This document shows positions 33,841 through 46,784 of a DNA stretch of 64,000 nucleotides, one piece after another. This DNA comes from Gnetum montanum (Eukaryota; Streptophyta; Gnetopsida; Gnetales; Gnetaceae). The number at the start of each line of letters is the position of its first letter. The stretch's first letter is position 1. A program made the translations under genes and the position numbers. The notes under the pieces are model-generated. The model saw nothing but the letters and a program-made list of their open reading frames with translations. It did no database searches and had not been told where the DNA came from. The DNA lies in NCBI GenBank assembly GCA_015680685.1, contig MNCI01029584.1:68969-132968 (forward strand), in the 5' to 3' direction.

Positions 33841-36800
33841 ATGTCTTCTTCTTCGCACAAAAGCACTTCACCACCTAGGAACAACACAAGAGACATTCAG
33901 CAGCACAACACACATAACCAAGAACCGTTAGTTCCTCAACAATTTCATGTGGTATATGTTCATCATGATGAATATATACTTGACTTTACCTTTATCTTCC
34001 ATCAATATGAACAACTACGTTGGAGAGACTTGGAGGATAACATAGTGTTGCCTCTAGACAGAGCATCCTCCAACATGCTCCTTTGTGCTCTTGCATGGAT
34101 AGTCATGTCACAATTGTATGTAGAGTATGTTGCCTATGATTATGACACAAGGGACTACCATCCCTCAGAAGTGCAACATCAATGGGACTTGCGACAAGAG
34201 AGTTACTATACATCGTTGAGGGGCAAAAGACCCCATAACGCTCCACCCATCCTAAGCAAAATTGAGGGTGGTAAACCTATTTCGATGGGTTCTTCACAAA
34301 AAAATGTTCCCCCTCCTAATGATGGTGACGAGGTGGTGTATCAGAACCTTCACTTCATGATTCAAAACCTTGGTTTTGATCCCCACCAACACCAAGTGTT
34401 CAATGAGGGAATACAAACACATGATAAGGGCAGGCAATCTGATCATCATCACAATCAGGGTCAGGATCACCAAAGAGAAGGTAGGAAACATCATCATGGT
34501 GATGGTTCTCCTTCTTCTTCACCTTCATTATCACATTCACTCTCTCTTTCAATATCAGGATGCAGTCATAAGGAACATAACTGTGAGGATAAGGGTAAGC
34601 AGACTGAGGAACCTCAATGAGAGAGTCGAGAGTGAGGATGAGGGCATTCTAGAGAATCAAGACATGGAAGAAGGGAGAGTAGGAAACCTTGTAGAAATCA
34701 TAGATGCTATGAATGAAATGACCATGAAGAACCCCTACTTGCAACCTGAATCATGTTAGACATCATGGAGGCTATAAGAATGCCTACAAGGCACTAGAAA
34801 GATAGCAGGATCAAGAGATTAGACATGAATAATATCCCACGATTTGAGGGGTGATACAACGCTGATCCTCAAAACCACTTATAGGAATTTCATAATGCAT
34901 GTGCTTTGTAGAACATAGAGAATAAGTGGCAAAAATTAAAGTTGTTCCCAAGGACACTAGTAAAAGAAGTGAAAAGATGGTACCAGTCCTTAGAACTGGA
35001 ATTCATTCGAAGGTGGAGTACAATGCTAGAACTGTTTAATGATAAGTATCAAACGTACTCTCAGGTGTCCAACCTATGAAAGAAAATCCAAGGATGGAAG
35101 TAGGGAACTCATGAACCCTTGGATGCTACCATGGGCTGATACTATGCATTGTTACATCATTGCTTGGGTCATGGTTACTCACAACAGGATCAACTACGTC
35201 ATCTCGTAGATGGACTTAGGCATGAAACTAGGAGAACCCTTGGAACGTATGCCCAAGGGAGATTATTAGAACTTAGGTCCCCTCAGATCCATAGATTATT
35301 AGAGCAAGTAGCTAAGGAAGAAGAAGAGCTACACAAGAGAGAAAGTATGGAAGAGTACAACCATGATCCTTCCCTCCGAAAAAGGGAAGTGAGATTTTGT
35401 GAGGAGGAGGAAGATTCACCACTCAAAGAGATGGTGAATAGGAAAACCTTTCTACTCCAAAAACTAACAACAGAAGTGTCAGCCAAGGTAGATCAAATGT
35501 GGGACTCCTTAGATAGTAGATTTGAAACTGCTCTCAAAATCATAGAGGAGTCTAAGGAATGAAGTAGTGACTATGATAGAAAGGAAAAGAGGGATTTGGA
35601 CCATGCATGTAACAAAGGTAAGGGTAAAATGACCATCACCGAAGATGTTGTGGATTCTGATACGGACAATGATGGTGATATGCTAGTATGATCATCCTAA
35701 GGGATGTTGCCTAATCATCTCCCATCTACAAGAGTATGGGGTGTATGCACTCAACCTATGAATTAAGAAATGGAAAGCACCCCAAAGGTTACCTTATCCC
35801 CAAGGTAACCCAAGGTAGTTCCACCAACCGTTAATGTATTATCCAAATGGAACTCTGCCACAACTTATTAAGCAACACCAGTAGTGGCAATACTCACAAT
35901 CATGGGGGATGCCACCGCCGAGACAACAATACCCTTACCGGCAATCGGATCCATATGGCTATTACGTGTAGCAGCTAATCTCTCAACATGACTCTGTTAG
36001 TCACGTGACCCCACAACGTCACTAACAAGCTCAGGAATATTATAGGACTCCTTCTCCTGGGAGAGACAATCAGCAAGCATACCATCCTTCGAACCCATCC
36101 GCAAATCTCACATCGATAGCTCCACTACCACCCGCTCCAACAATGCAAGAGGAACTCCCCACACAACTGCAGCAATGCAATGCTATGAGAGCTATAAGCC
36201 TTCAACCCACTACTGGTTCTATCAACTGTACAAGGAGAAGACCTTTCTTTAGAACCAATAGTCCAAACAAGCTCTCACAACCACAAGCGGTTGAGCCTCC
36301 AAATGCTTCTCCATCAAATAAGGCTTCAAAGCTTCCTTCAAACCAAAAATAGATCTCAACGCACACCGTTATGTTAACACATATTGTCACTGATTGGATC
36401 AAGGAGGGCCACCTTCCCAAAAAATTCTCTGACCCCGAAAGCTTGTTAATTTATCTCCAAATCACTGGGAATGAACCTTGTAAAGCTCTTCTGGACTCAG
36501 GTTCTAGAGTCAACTTGATATCGCAAGAAATGTATAAAGCCTGAAACCTGCCTCCACTAAAGAAGAAAAATATTCACTTAGAGTTGGCTGACCAGTCCAA
36601 CACTATTCCCTTTGAACTGGTGGAGGACATTGTTACCACTGTGTGTGGGTTGTCATACCTAGTTGATTTTCTAGTGATATAAGTCAATAATAACAAAGGG
36701 GACTTTCCAATAATAATGGGAAGGGCATAGCTAAGTACCGTAAGCACATGCCTAGGAATCCATGATCTTTCCTTGGAAATATCTAAGGAAAATACTTTTG

Positions 36801-37231
36801 GAAAGATTGAGAGGAAGAAAGTTCCATGCATCACATACAGTGATACAGGGTGTGATGGCGTACAAGAATGTTCAACATTGCCTACATGCAACCGGTGTGC
36901 ACCAGAGGTTAACATACAAAGACGCTTGTATGTAGCAACCACACAACAAGAAGAAACCCAGTGGTTGATAGCTAATCAAGAGAGAAACTTACCAACATGC
37001 ATGGAACTAACTGGGGGACCAACTTGCACCCAAGTAGAAAGCATAGATGGACCGGAGCAAGAGTGTTGCCAACTTCCAACCATTAACCTGAAAACATCAA
37101 TTGAGGGAAGTTGGAAACTCCTAAATGATTCAAATAGATGCTTTGATAAGAGAATACTAGTCTGTGTGCAACAGACCAAACCTTATCATAAACCTAGAAT
37201 GGTCTATGCACATAGCACATCGGAGAAAGGA
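33841..37231 (+). pseudogene. gag with protease-like C-terminal part, subfamily 2
   Basis: ATG at 33841 (MSSSSHKSTSPPRNNTRD); open to 34620, then continuing in frame through stops. The N-terminal part ends in a His/Gln/Ser/Arg-rich stretch. Capsid core: DMNNIPRFEG (near 34830), RRWSTMLELFNDKYQTYSQV, then GHGYSQQDQLRHLVDGLRHE and LLEQVAKEEEELHKRES (35149-35562). A shared YDHPKGCC-IISHLQE phrase near 35690 is a decayed zinc knuckle. The Pro/Gln/Tyr-rich tail (35760-36350) leads to a protease-like segment: LLIYLQITGNEPCKALLDSG, then SRVNLIS (36450-36520), and IIMGRA-LST near 36710, fitting 'ALLDSGA..N' and 'I.GR..L'. The last open stretch (36773-37231) is Cys/Thr-rich with no known match. No RT follows. 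Confidence 0.82.
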
Positions 37232-39196
37232 TGACCTTGCTCATCATTTTGGATCTCTTCCTTCCAACTCAATCATGGGGGAGATGGCCACCTATGCTAA
37301 TTAGTCAAGGCCCTCAGTTCCTTTTTAAGTATTTATTTTACACATTTTTATTTTGCAAATTTTTGTTTTACAAATTTCTTTAACTTTCCTTGTTTTTGTT
37401 TTGCAACATCGTTCATACTTTTTCATTTAATTGTGTGTTTCTTTATTTTGTTTGATTTGTCACTTAATAAGTGCTCCTGAAGATGGTATGAACTCTATTC
37501 CATTGATTGTTAATGTTTTGTTTTCACCTTTGAGTGATAATGTTGATACTAAGGTATGGTTCTTTTGATTTAACAGGTAATGAGTCCACATCATCCATAG
37601 GTCCATAAATTTCTATGCTCTCTCTTGGCTTGGAAATGTACAGTCCCCTTCCTTAAACAATACGAACTATCAACAAATTAGTGGTTGGGAATTTCTCAAA
37701 CTAAGGAAGGACTCAAGGATTGAAAAGGGTGTGATTTCAAGGAAATTTGATGCACTTGTGTTGGCCATTCTCTTGGGTGCTTGGATGTTTTATTCTTGAG
37801 TTTTCCTTATCATTCCAACGTTGCTCCATTATTGGGAAGCTAAGCTAATAAAAATAATAAGTCTTTGCATGTTGTGGTTCTCATGCAAAACACAAGAAAA
37901 AAAAACAAAAAACCATGAGAATTCAAAGCACACCCCTTAGACAAAATAATCATCTAGGCTACAAGCACTAGTTATGGAAGTAAAATAAACATGTTCCCTC
38001 TAACGAAGGACCTTCTCACTTCCTACTTTCTCCTTGTTCATTTCGTCGGAATGGTGGTGACTCTATGTGGAGGCATTCATGTTACTTCAGAAGGATGGAT
38101 TGGATGAATGTATTAATGTGAAGTCATTGGATGTGGTTTGTTTGAGGCTAGATTTGGAATGAGATATACTAAGTCACATTAACCATTAATACAAAAGGAG
38201 TTGTACACCACCTTATTCTTGAGACTCCATTCCATTCTCTTCTTGCCATTCTTCTTTCTTCATTTTTCACCTCATTACTGGTTGTATCAATCATTCATAT
38301 TTTGGTTGATGCATTGTTTTCTTTTTGGTAAACTCTTGTTGTTAAGAATTTAACTCTTTCTTCCAAATGACATTTCTAGAGCCTAAGAACTCTTTGAATA
38401 TGGGATTGTCAAGGCATTAAGGGCATGAGCATGCTTTAGGAAGGATCCACTGACATTTGTATTTGGTGCATTCATTAATTTCTTTTCCTTAAAAATTTCT
38501 GCAATCACCATTTATTTTGTTTATCTCCATCTTTGACATCCATTCTATCGGCATTGTCGTTGTTTCTTTTTCTCCATCGTTCTTATTCCTTTTCTTTTTT
38601 CCATTCTCTCACTACTGGAGGTTCACTCTCAATCATGGTGGTCTTGGTCCAATTTTTTTTCTCTAAAACCCTATGCCTCTGATAGTCACCAATATTATAT
38701 CTCCAAATCTGTATCAGCTATGTCACAACTCAACCAATGGACCTTACATTGAGGTAAGGTATCAATTGCATTATGATTCATTTACCCTTGATAATATAAG
38801 ACTATGTTGTGTGTATAGATGGAAATCATACAACAATGGATTGGATCTGGAGGGAACACTTAGAATGGAATGGTATTGAAGTAGTTATGCAAGGAACGAG
38901 ATTGATGGTGCACTTATGGATGAACAAAAAAAATTGCAATCTCAGCATCGGCAGCAGTAGGCTTCTTCTTTTCTTCTTTTCTCTCTCTCTCTCTCTTCTC
39001 TCTTCTCTTATAGCTACCAAATAAGGCTAGATGTCAAATATGTACAATGTCCACTCTTGTTGTCATGAATACTAATTTGTCATGTTTTGTAATGATGATT
39101 TGTTCACATCTCACCCCATTCACCATTAGTATCGTTCAAGTCAATAATCTCATACCTTCCCAATATTTGTAAGGAACTCGAGAATGAGCTTTCATT
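37232..39196 (+). other. 3' non-coding half of the nested element
   Basis: No coding frame. It shares its second half (about 37878-39200) with the truncated copy at 44105-45425, including TGAGAATTCAAAGCACA, AATAATCATCT-GGCTACAAG and the pre-LTR text. Where the autonomous family has pol, this subfamily has only this spacer. Confidence 0.7.
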
Positions 39197-39210
39197 CAGT
39201 CATGGGGGTA
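39197..39210 (+). promoter_or_regulatory. Polypurine tract of the nested element
   Basis: CATGGGGGTA immediately before the 3' LTR start TGATGAGCTGCG. Confidence 0.8.
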
Positions 39211-40033
39211 TGATGAGCTGCGATATCCCGTACGTGATATCGCATCCGTGATATCGCGTCGGCCTCTACGATATCGCATACATGATATCGCAACCCATCA
39301 CCAGTTCTATAAATAAGAGACAACTTTCCCTTGTTCACTCATCTAGATCTAAACCCTTAGCCAATCTATAGTAGTTTTACCATTCCAGAGTTAGAATAAT
39401 TTCCATGTGTCCGCAGTAGAAGTCTCAAAGTGAATGGATCTTTATTTGAGCAAATTTTACCTGAGCACACATTTGTGTATGAAAATAAAGATGAACTTTC
39501 TGATAAACCTTGCAGCATGTGGACTAAGATAAATAGGATTTAATTACTATTAAATGATTAAATTATTTCCTAGATAATTAATCTCTCAACCCTTGACTCT
39601 CCTAGTTAGGTGCATTTAGTACGACTGCTTCGAGCACGTGTGTAATGCTTGGTAACCCAATAGTGAATAGTGTTTGGTAATCCCAGTAGCATTACACTGG
39701 TTCAGGGTGTGTACGGCAAGTGGGAACAGATACTAGTGCTAGGATAATTAGAACTTAGTTAGTGAATAGTTAATGAAAGTTAGTCACTTAGTCTCTTCAC
39801 CCTTCCCTCTTAGCATAAGGTGTTTAAAAGATAAAACACATAAAAATTATATACCTCAAACTTACTTAACCACACAACCATGACGATACAAGTAAGTTTG
39901 GGAAGATAGTGATTGATTAACCATAAGTGTTCCATTAGGGCGCGTAAGAAATTACTCCTTGGAGTTTGACCAGATCGTGCATGAGACACTCGTACTCGTA
40001 TGGTTGACTATACCGGTACCTCGCCACTCATTA
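39211..40033 (+). repeat. 3' LTR of the nested element
   Basis: Aligned with 32887-33695 along its length. Its GATATCGC cluster (39219-39290) keeps more intact units than the 5' copy; TATA box TATAAATA at 39308-39315. It ends CACTCATTA, with one change in the terminal CATCA. Confidence 0.9.
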
Positions 40034-40222
40034 GTGGGCTTGCACTAGGAGGAAAGGGTTGAGAGAAAGAACTACTAAAATACTAAACACTTGGAAGAAA
40101 ATTATAAAAGCTCCCTACCAAAACTGTCTACCTCTTATTTATAGATGAGCAGATAGGCTGCGATATCACGTATGCAATATCATGTATGCGATATCACAAC
40201 CAACAAAAATGGTAACTCATCA

Positions 40223-40545
40223 TACCCCCACAACTAAATGAAAACTCGTCCTTGAGTTACAGTGAGAACAAGCTCTGTTGATTACACAGTGGATAGGTAT
40301 GGGATTATTGAATGGTGACAATGGGTTCATGTCACAGTGTGGAATCAAAACAAAATTGAGACACAACACAAGGAATGCTAAGGAAAATTCTATAGCTACA
40401 AAATTGATGGAACTCATGTAGTTCCTGGTAGCGATGGCTTCTCCATGGGTGCCTTTCCCTTATCTTGTGCTCCAGGTATTGGGGCTTGATGGTGTTGAAG
40501 TATGGCAGGGAGTTTCTCCTCTTCGATCCCCGGAAACGATGCCAA
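40223..40545 (-). mobile_element. 323-bp internally deleted unit between two LTRs
   Basis: On the minus strand it starts with a primer site (TGGCATCGTTTCCGGGGA, complement of 40527-40544), then GAAGAGGAGAAACTCCC, which is already the 3' end of the 3' ORF (compare 25440-25410), and ends in the polypurine tract. So a deletion joined the primer site to the last ~300 bp of the internal region, removing gag and most of the 3' ORF. Its primer site is the best preserved in the window (15 of 18 positions of the tRNA-Asp site). Confidence 0.82.
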
Positions 40546-41326
40546 TGATGAGTGTCAAGGTACCCCTATACTCAACCATACGAATTTAAGCGTTTCACGC
40601 ACGATCTGGTCAAACTCCATAGATGAGCTAGTTTTGGTATCTAGATAGTTACTCATAGATTGCAGTTCGCTGTCTTCCCACCTAGACTAGTATTAGCTTT
40701 GTCACGTATGGTTTAGTCCAAAGCGAGGTGTATGGTGTGTTCCTATGCTAACACTACTCCTGGGTATGATGGTAAATAATATGAACTACGTTAAGAGAGA
40801 GAGGGTGTGAGAGAATCTAAAGTAGCCTAAGTGCAATGAGCATCCATTCCTTAATCATTCGTACACATCTTGGACCTCGTGTACGACTACCATTGGGATT
40901 ACCAAGCGCATGGCCTAAGTACGCTACTAGGTTACCAAGTAGTCACACTTAAATGATCATGATTAAGTCATACTTATTCCGCATTTAAAAGGAGTTTAGG
41001 GTGAAGAGATATTAACTAAGAAATTAGTAAATAACAATAACAACTAAATAATTAAGCTAAGTGGATGCTGCAATGATCAAGTAATCTTGATCTTTATTGT
41101 CGGTCATGTGTGTGTCCAAGTACGTCACACTCGAATAAGGATGCCGTACAATTACAATCATCACACTGGGGGAATGCACTGGGAGGAAAGGGTTGAGAGA
41201 AAGAATTACTAAAAAACTAAACACTTGAAAGAAAATTCTAAAAAACTCTCTACCAAAATTGTCTAGCTTTTATTTATAGATGAGGAGACACACGATATCG
41301 CGGCCAACAAAAATGGCAACTCATCA
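40546..41326 (-). repeat. Outer 5' LTR of the compound element
   Basis: Reads TGATGAGTG...GCAACTCATCA on the + strand. Aligned with 24287-25145, but the GATATCGC cluster is reduced to one unit (41291-41301), a deletion of about 80 bp. Followed by ACTAG (41327-41331). Confidence 0.85.
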
Positions 41327-41331
41327 ACTAG

Positions 41332-44104
41332 AATATCTAAGAATTTCAACAAAAAAAATTTAACCTTGGATCCCAAGGACCTTTGAAAAATTAAATCTGA
41401 GGTACCCTTGATGATCTAGCAAATCACCTAGGAACTTGAAAAATGTAAACGGGGATAGAAAAACAAAAATTTAATGTAGATTTGAGAAATGTACTGAAAT
41501 GGAAAAAATAAAAATATCTTGCACTAAAATAGAACTATAAACTTTATTTTTTAAAAAATATAGAATGGTTCCAAAAATGTGTACAAAAAATGTACCTGAG
41601 GTTGTAGGGAGGTTCACTTTGGTAGGGTTCAAAATCTATTGAAACTGTTGCAACCAGCTCCACAATCTAGAGGTTCTACAAATCCTAATGCTTTTGAACC
41701 TTACTACTCTTCTTCATAGATCTTCAATGTTGGTGATGTAGGGGGATAAGATTTGTGAGGAGGTTTTGCTACCAATGAGAGCCATGCTAAAGGTAATGCC
41801 CAAAATGCTTAGTGTTGGTACCCAAAACTCACAAAAACTCAAAGGGGACTAACAATGGCTAGGGAGGTTCCATGCAAGGGATTCAAGAAGCTACATATTT
41901 TCAGGTGTGCAAGAGTTCTCGAATGCAAAAAATTACTAAAAATTTCAAAGTGTGAAACCCTTTCATGATCTTGGGGCTTTGGTTTTGTAGGGTTTTGGCC
42001 ATAAATTTGTTGCAAATTTTGCTTGATTAATGCTACAAATTTTGACTTCATTGCTATAAATTCTAGCTACGCGCAAGTATAGTGGGTGTTCAAATCCATG
42101 GGGGTTACTATGTATGGTAAGTATTATACCTCCGATGACTATTTAATTTACTAAAAATAGTTAACAAGAATTTCACCCTTGCTAGCTATTCCACCCACAC
42201 TAGGCCTTCCAATAACAACATTGATATGTAGGATTCTCATTAAAGTTGGTGTAATGCTAGAATCCTAGGCCATGCTAGGGAAATGCTGAGAGGAAGGTGC
42301 AACACTAGGGATAAGGGTTATAGCCCCTGATGATAAGCATGCTTGAAGTCTTACCCCCCATGTTGAGCATTTTTAACTCCTTAAGCATAAATATAGACAT
42401 CATATAACTTTTTTCACTTGGGGATGAGGCTTTGACCACTTATGAAGCATTTTTCGGCCTCAAAAGTATAAAATATGTGAGATTGCATCTCTTGGATTAC
42501 AATATTTAGATTTACAATTAATTTTAGACTCAAGTTTCATGGAATGGGGATTATAAAGCCTACAACATGAAATTTTGATGGTGTTTCATTGGTCCCTCTT
42601 GAGGATTGATCGGATAAACACTGACAAAGAATACAAGACACCACTATAGGTTCATTGCCAATGTCCCCTCTTCACACTTGATCCTGTCATGTAGAACCAT
42701 GCTAAAGAGTGCTTGTGATTATAGGATAAGGCTATGATGAAATGATAGTAGTGCAGTCATATAAAAATGGTCATGAGGGCTAAAATGTATTCCATATTTG
42801 ACATCATGGCTATGGCACTGATATGTTGGTCAATCAGTGATTTGACACTTCATGTTTTGAAGTGTGGTTCACTTGGCATATGTGTTTTAGAAACCATCAC
42901 CTTGTTTACTAAATCTTGTGCATTAGGTCATGTGGTGACTTGTTACCATAATGAGATACATCTTTGTGATGACTCTAGGCTTCATCCTGCAAGCAAAACT
43001 CCAAGAGGATAAGAAAACCAACCAAAGAAATCATATTATTATAAAGTAATGCATAGGGAAACATGAGACAACTATCAAACTAGAACACAATAGGTCACTA
43101 TCATTATAGCATAGGGAAATCTGTGTGATGTGCATTAGATTCACAAAGTTTTATGGCTCATTCATTGTGCCAAACAAGAAGAGAGAGAGAGAGAGCATGT
43201 AGGCTTGCTTATTGAAGATCATCAAAGTCATCAACATTAGTCATTTTTAAAACCTATTAATAATGGTAAATAATACTACAAGCAAACATGTAAGTGTTAA
43301 ATATAATCAAGGCTATATGATGTCCTTAATGTTTCATAATAAGCATTTGATATGGTCTTGATCAGGTTTAAGTTTTGGTAAGGAACTTGTTTTCTCCTCA
43401 CCATCATGGCCTTATATGGAAGCTTTGCTTAGGGACCCTCTATGATGTTTATAACTTCAAGGTTAATGGTAGTTAGGATACTTCAAGGTGTTATGGCTAC
43501 ATAGTGAAATGATTTTATGCTTAAGACTTGGATATGTAATGTTAGTTTGACCTAACAACATCACGAGAGGGTTTTACTAAGGCTTAAAGGCTAGTTGAGT
43601 TTGCTTCCTCACCCTCCTAGCTTAATCCTAAGTAGCCACTTGGACTTCCACAAAGGCCTTGGGATCTCAAAGATCTCTCATTATCTCCTCCTATTGTTAA
43701 GTCTTCTTCCTTAAGGCCACAAGTTCCTCCCATAGGGATTTGTTGGACCTCTCTAGCTTCCATGAAGTTTTTGCACATGACATTACTAGATTAATAGTAG
43801 TCTTGTACAAATTAAAGGGTACACTCGATACATTAGAGGGAAGCTTAGACAAAAAGTCAATCTCCATGTATCTACTAAGATCTCACTCCACAAAAGGCAC
43901 TACAAAAACATAAAAATACAACAAGTTGAAGCCAGGTGTCTCTTCACTAACCATAAGTTGCACAAGTGGCATCTTTGTAATAAAATTGTTGAATAAAATT
44001 TAAAAAATACATTAATAATAATGCTTAAATGGATCAAAAAATACTAGATCAAAAGTCAAACAAGGTTTAAACATGGTCAATAAATGTTATTCAACAATTT
44101 TTAC
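41332..44104. other. No gene recognised
   Basis: Mixed non-coding sequence. There is a short (GA)n run at 43180-43195. The 81-residue frame at 42767-43012 has no known relatives by eye. Part of this may be the right flank of the element that starts at 24088, but I found no match to prove it. Confidence 0.45.
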
Positions 44105-46232
44105 ATATGGTTCTCACGTAAAAAAAAAAACTATGAGAATTCAAAGCACATCCCTTATAAAAAATAATCATCTGGGCTACAAGCACTGGTTATGGAACTA
44201 AAAAAACATGTTTCCTCTAACAAAGGCCCTTTCTTACTTCCTATGTTCTCCTTTCTCATTCCCTTAGAATGGTGGTGACTCTTTGGTGGAAGCATTCTTG
44301 TTACTTCAAGTGGATGGATTGGTCAAATGTATTAATGCAAAGTCACTGGATGTGGATTGTTTGAGGCTAGCTTTGGAATGAGATCTACTAAGTCACATTA
44401 ACCATTAATACACAAGGGGCTATACACCACCTTGTTCTTGGGACTCCATTCCATTCTCTTCTTCCCATCATTCTTTCTCGATTTTCCACCTCATTGCCGG
44501 TTGTATCAGTAGTCTATAATTTGGTTGATACATTGTTTTCTTTTTGGTATATTCTTGTGGTTAAGACTTTAACTCTTGCTTTCGAATGACATTTTCAGAG
44601 CCTACGGACTCTTTGAATGTGGGTTTGTCAGGGCATAACGAGCATGAGCCTACATTGGGGAGGATCCATTGGCACTCCTATTTGGTGCATCAGTTAACTT
44701 CTTTCCCTTAAACATTTCCACAATCAACATTTGTTTTGTTCATTCCCACTCTTGACATCCATTTTAATGGTGTTTCCATTGTTTATTTCTCTCCATCTTT
44801 CTTATTCCTTATCTTTTTCCATTATATTCTACTGGAGGATCGCTCTTAGTCATGGGGGTCCTGGTCCAATTTTTTAAATTTTCTCCTAACCCCTACCCAT
44901 ACACCTTGTGTAGTCACTAGTGTTATATCTGTAGAATCTATATTAGCCATATCACAACTCAGCCAATGGACCTTATATCGAGGCAAGGTATCAAATGCAT
45001 TATGATTTATTTATCCTTGCTAATATGAGACTATGTTGTGTGTGCATATGACAATCATACAACAATGGATTGGATCTGGAGGAAACACTTAGGATGGACT
45101 GGTGTTGGAACAGTTATGCAAGGAACAAGATTGATGGCGCAGTTATGGATGGACAACGGAAGGCACAATTTTGGCATCAGTAGCAACAAACCTTCTTATT
45201 TTCTTCTCCCTCTCTTCTCTCTCAGTTGCCAAATAAGGCTGGATGTCAAATGTGTATAGTGTTCACTCTTGTGGTTATGAACACTAATATTGCCATGTAT
45301 TGTAATGATGATCTGTTCACGTGTCACTCCATTCACCATTAGTGTCATTCAAGTCAATAATCCCATACCTTCCAAATATTTTTGTAAGGAACTCAAGGAT
45401 AAGTTTTCATTCAGTTATGGGGGTATGATGAGCCACGATATCATGTGCATGATATCGCATCCGCCACACAATATCATGTACGCGATATCGTGTCCTGCCT
45501 CATCTTCTATAAATAAGAGGTAGCACCCTTTGTTCTTGATAGTTATACTTAGAACCTTAGCCAAACTCTTGCTATTTTACAATTCCAGAGTTAGAATAAT
45601 TTCTGTGTGCCCGCAGTAGGAGTCATAGAGTGAACGGATCTTTATTCGAGAAAATTATACCTAAGCACGCATTTGTGTATGGAAATAAAGACGAAATTTA
45701 TGATAAACCTTACATCATACAGATTAAGCTAATTAGTAATTAATTATTGCTGAATATTTAATGATTTTCTAGTTAATTAATTTCTCTCTCAACCCTTGAT
45801 CCTCTTAGTTAAGTGCACTCAGTACGACCTCTTCGAGCATGCATGTAGAACTTGGTAACCTAGTAACAATTATCGTTTGGTAATCCCAGCAGCATTGCAT
45901 TAGCCCAGGATGTGTACGGCAAGTGGGAATGGATACTAGTGTTAGGACAATTAGAAATTATTTAATTAATAGTTAAATTAAGTTAGTCACCTATTTTTCT
46001 TTCCCTTTCCTTTATTAGCATAAGACACCAACAAGATAAAATTTATAAAAAATCATATACCTCAAGCTTACTTAATCAAACCGTGAAAATACAAGTTTGG
46101 AAAGACAATGATTGATTAACCCTGAGTGTTCCATTAAGGCTTGTAAGCACTTAGTACTTGGAGTTCAAAGAGATCACATATGAGACACTTGTATTTGTAT
46201 GGTTGAGTGTAAGGGTACCTCGCCACTCATCA
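44105..46232 (+). mobile_element. 3' part of a subfamily-2 element (truncated at the 5' side)
   Basis: 44105-45425 matches the nested element from about 37878 to 39210 (same landmarks in the same order), followed by the polypurine tract (45415-45425) and a complete 3' LTR (45426-46232). The frame at 45038-45259 is a shadow of the shared spacer. gag and the 5' LTR are missing. Confidence 0.82.
45426..46232 (+). repeat. 3' LTR, subfamily 2
   Basis: TGATGAGCC...GCCACTCATCA. Cluster at 45433-45492, TATA box TATAAATA at 45508-45515, AATAAAG near 45685. Its last base is next to the left arm of a large inverted repeat. Confidence 0.88.
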
Positions 46233-46784
46233 ATGCATATTATTGGAATTACATAGGAAATATAGAATCAAGTAAAAGCTAAAATTTCAAGATATTAGAT
46301 TTTAAACTATTAAGTTAATCGATCAGGATTAGTATATAAGTCTAGTAAAAGCTCCTACAAGTCATGACACTTAAGACAAATAGACTCTAAATATTGTAAG
46401 TTGCATCAATCTTAATTTTTAAAAAATAATTAACATGATATGAGCATGAGCTTAGCACTAGTCCTTTAAACTAGTTCATAATATCACTGTAAGTCATACA
46501 TAAAAAGTCAAGTTTCTTAAAACCAATATAAGTTTCCACTTACTAAAAGTTCAAGTTAAATCAAGTAGCTAGGATAACACTACTTGTAATTTCTCATGCT
46601 AAGGTAGTAGTGAGTTATAACTTTATCATATAGAATTTTCTAGAGATTTTAAACTCATTAAAATCATCACTTTAAAGCCTACACACTTGCAAAATTTCTA
46701 AGTAATGTGATGATCAATGATAAGAGAATTTCCCTTTGAACTGTAAGTGTCAAACTTGACTATTGAACTTCTTAAGTTGTGAAC
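46233..46784. repeat. Left arm of a ~555-bp inverted repeat
   Basis: The reverse complement of 52614-53170, with only scattered differences (for example ATATGAGCATGAGCTTAGCA here and TGCTAAGCTCATGCTCATAT there). It fills exactly the space between the LTR ending at 46232 and the LTR starting at 46785. Confidence 0.88.

Larger units (their letters stand above)
32882..40038 (+). mobile_element. Nested 7.1-kb subfamily-2 element with both LTRs and target duplication
   Basis: The element is 32887-40033: 5' LTR, primer site, gag and protease-like ORF (33841-37231), long non-coding 3' half, polypurine tract, 3' LTR. It is flanked by ATGGG (32882-32886) and GTGGG (40034-40038), a 5-bp duplication with one change. 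It sits in the opposite direction inside the middle LTR of the compound element. RT, RNase H and integrase are absent, so it too is non-autonomous. The two LTRs differ at roughly one position in ten by eye, so the insertion is old. Confidence 0.9.
32260..40222 (-). repeat. Middle LTR of the compound element, split by the nested element
   Basis: Two pieces, 32260-32886 and 40039-40222 (about 811 bp together), aligned with the LTRs at 24287 and 40546. The break is at CACACTATGGG, where the sister LTR at 24287 runs on uninterrupted (CACACTATGGGCATG, near 24905). It serves as 3' LTR for the short internal piece and 5' LTR for the long one. Confidence 0.85.
24287..41326 (-). mobile_element. Compound minus-strand gypsy element with three LTRs, plus a nested element
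   Basis: In the element's own 5'-to-3' direction (descending coordinates): LTR (41326-40546), 323-bp internal remnant (40545-40223), LTR (40222-32260, split by a nested + strand element at 32887-40033), long internal region (32259-25146) with gag and a 3' ORF, LTR (25145-24287). Perfect 5-bp duplications ACTAG flank the whole structure (24282-24286 and 41327-41331), so the outer LTRs are the ends of one original insertion. The long internal region holds no RT, RNase H or integrase, so the element is non-autonomous. Confidence 0.85.

Noticed and set aside
36773-37231. Cys-rich open frame as an independent gene
   Set aside because: It follows the protease-like segment in the same reading direction inside the nested element and is better read as the decayed end of that polyprotein.
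24088-41331. Idea that the LTR starting at 24088 resumes right after 41331
   Set aside because: The sequence after the target duplication does not clearly match the LTR at 5825-6786, so the continuation is not claimed.
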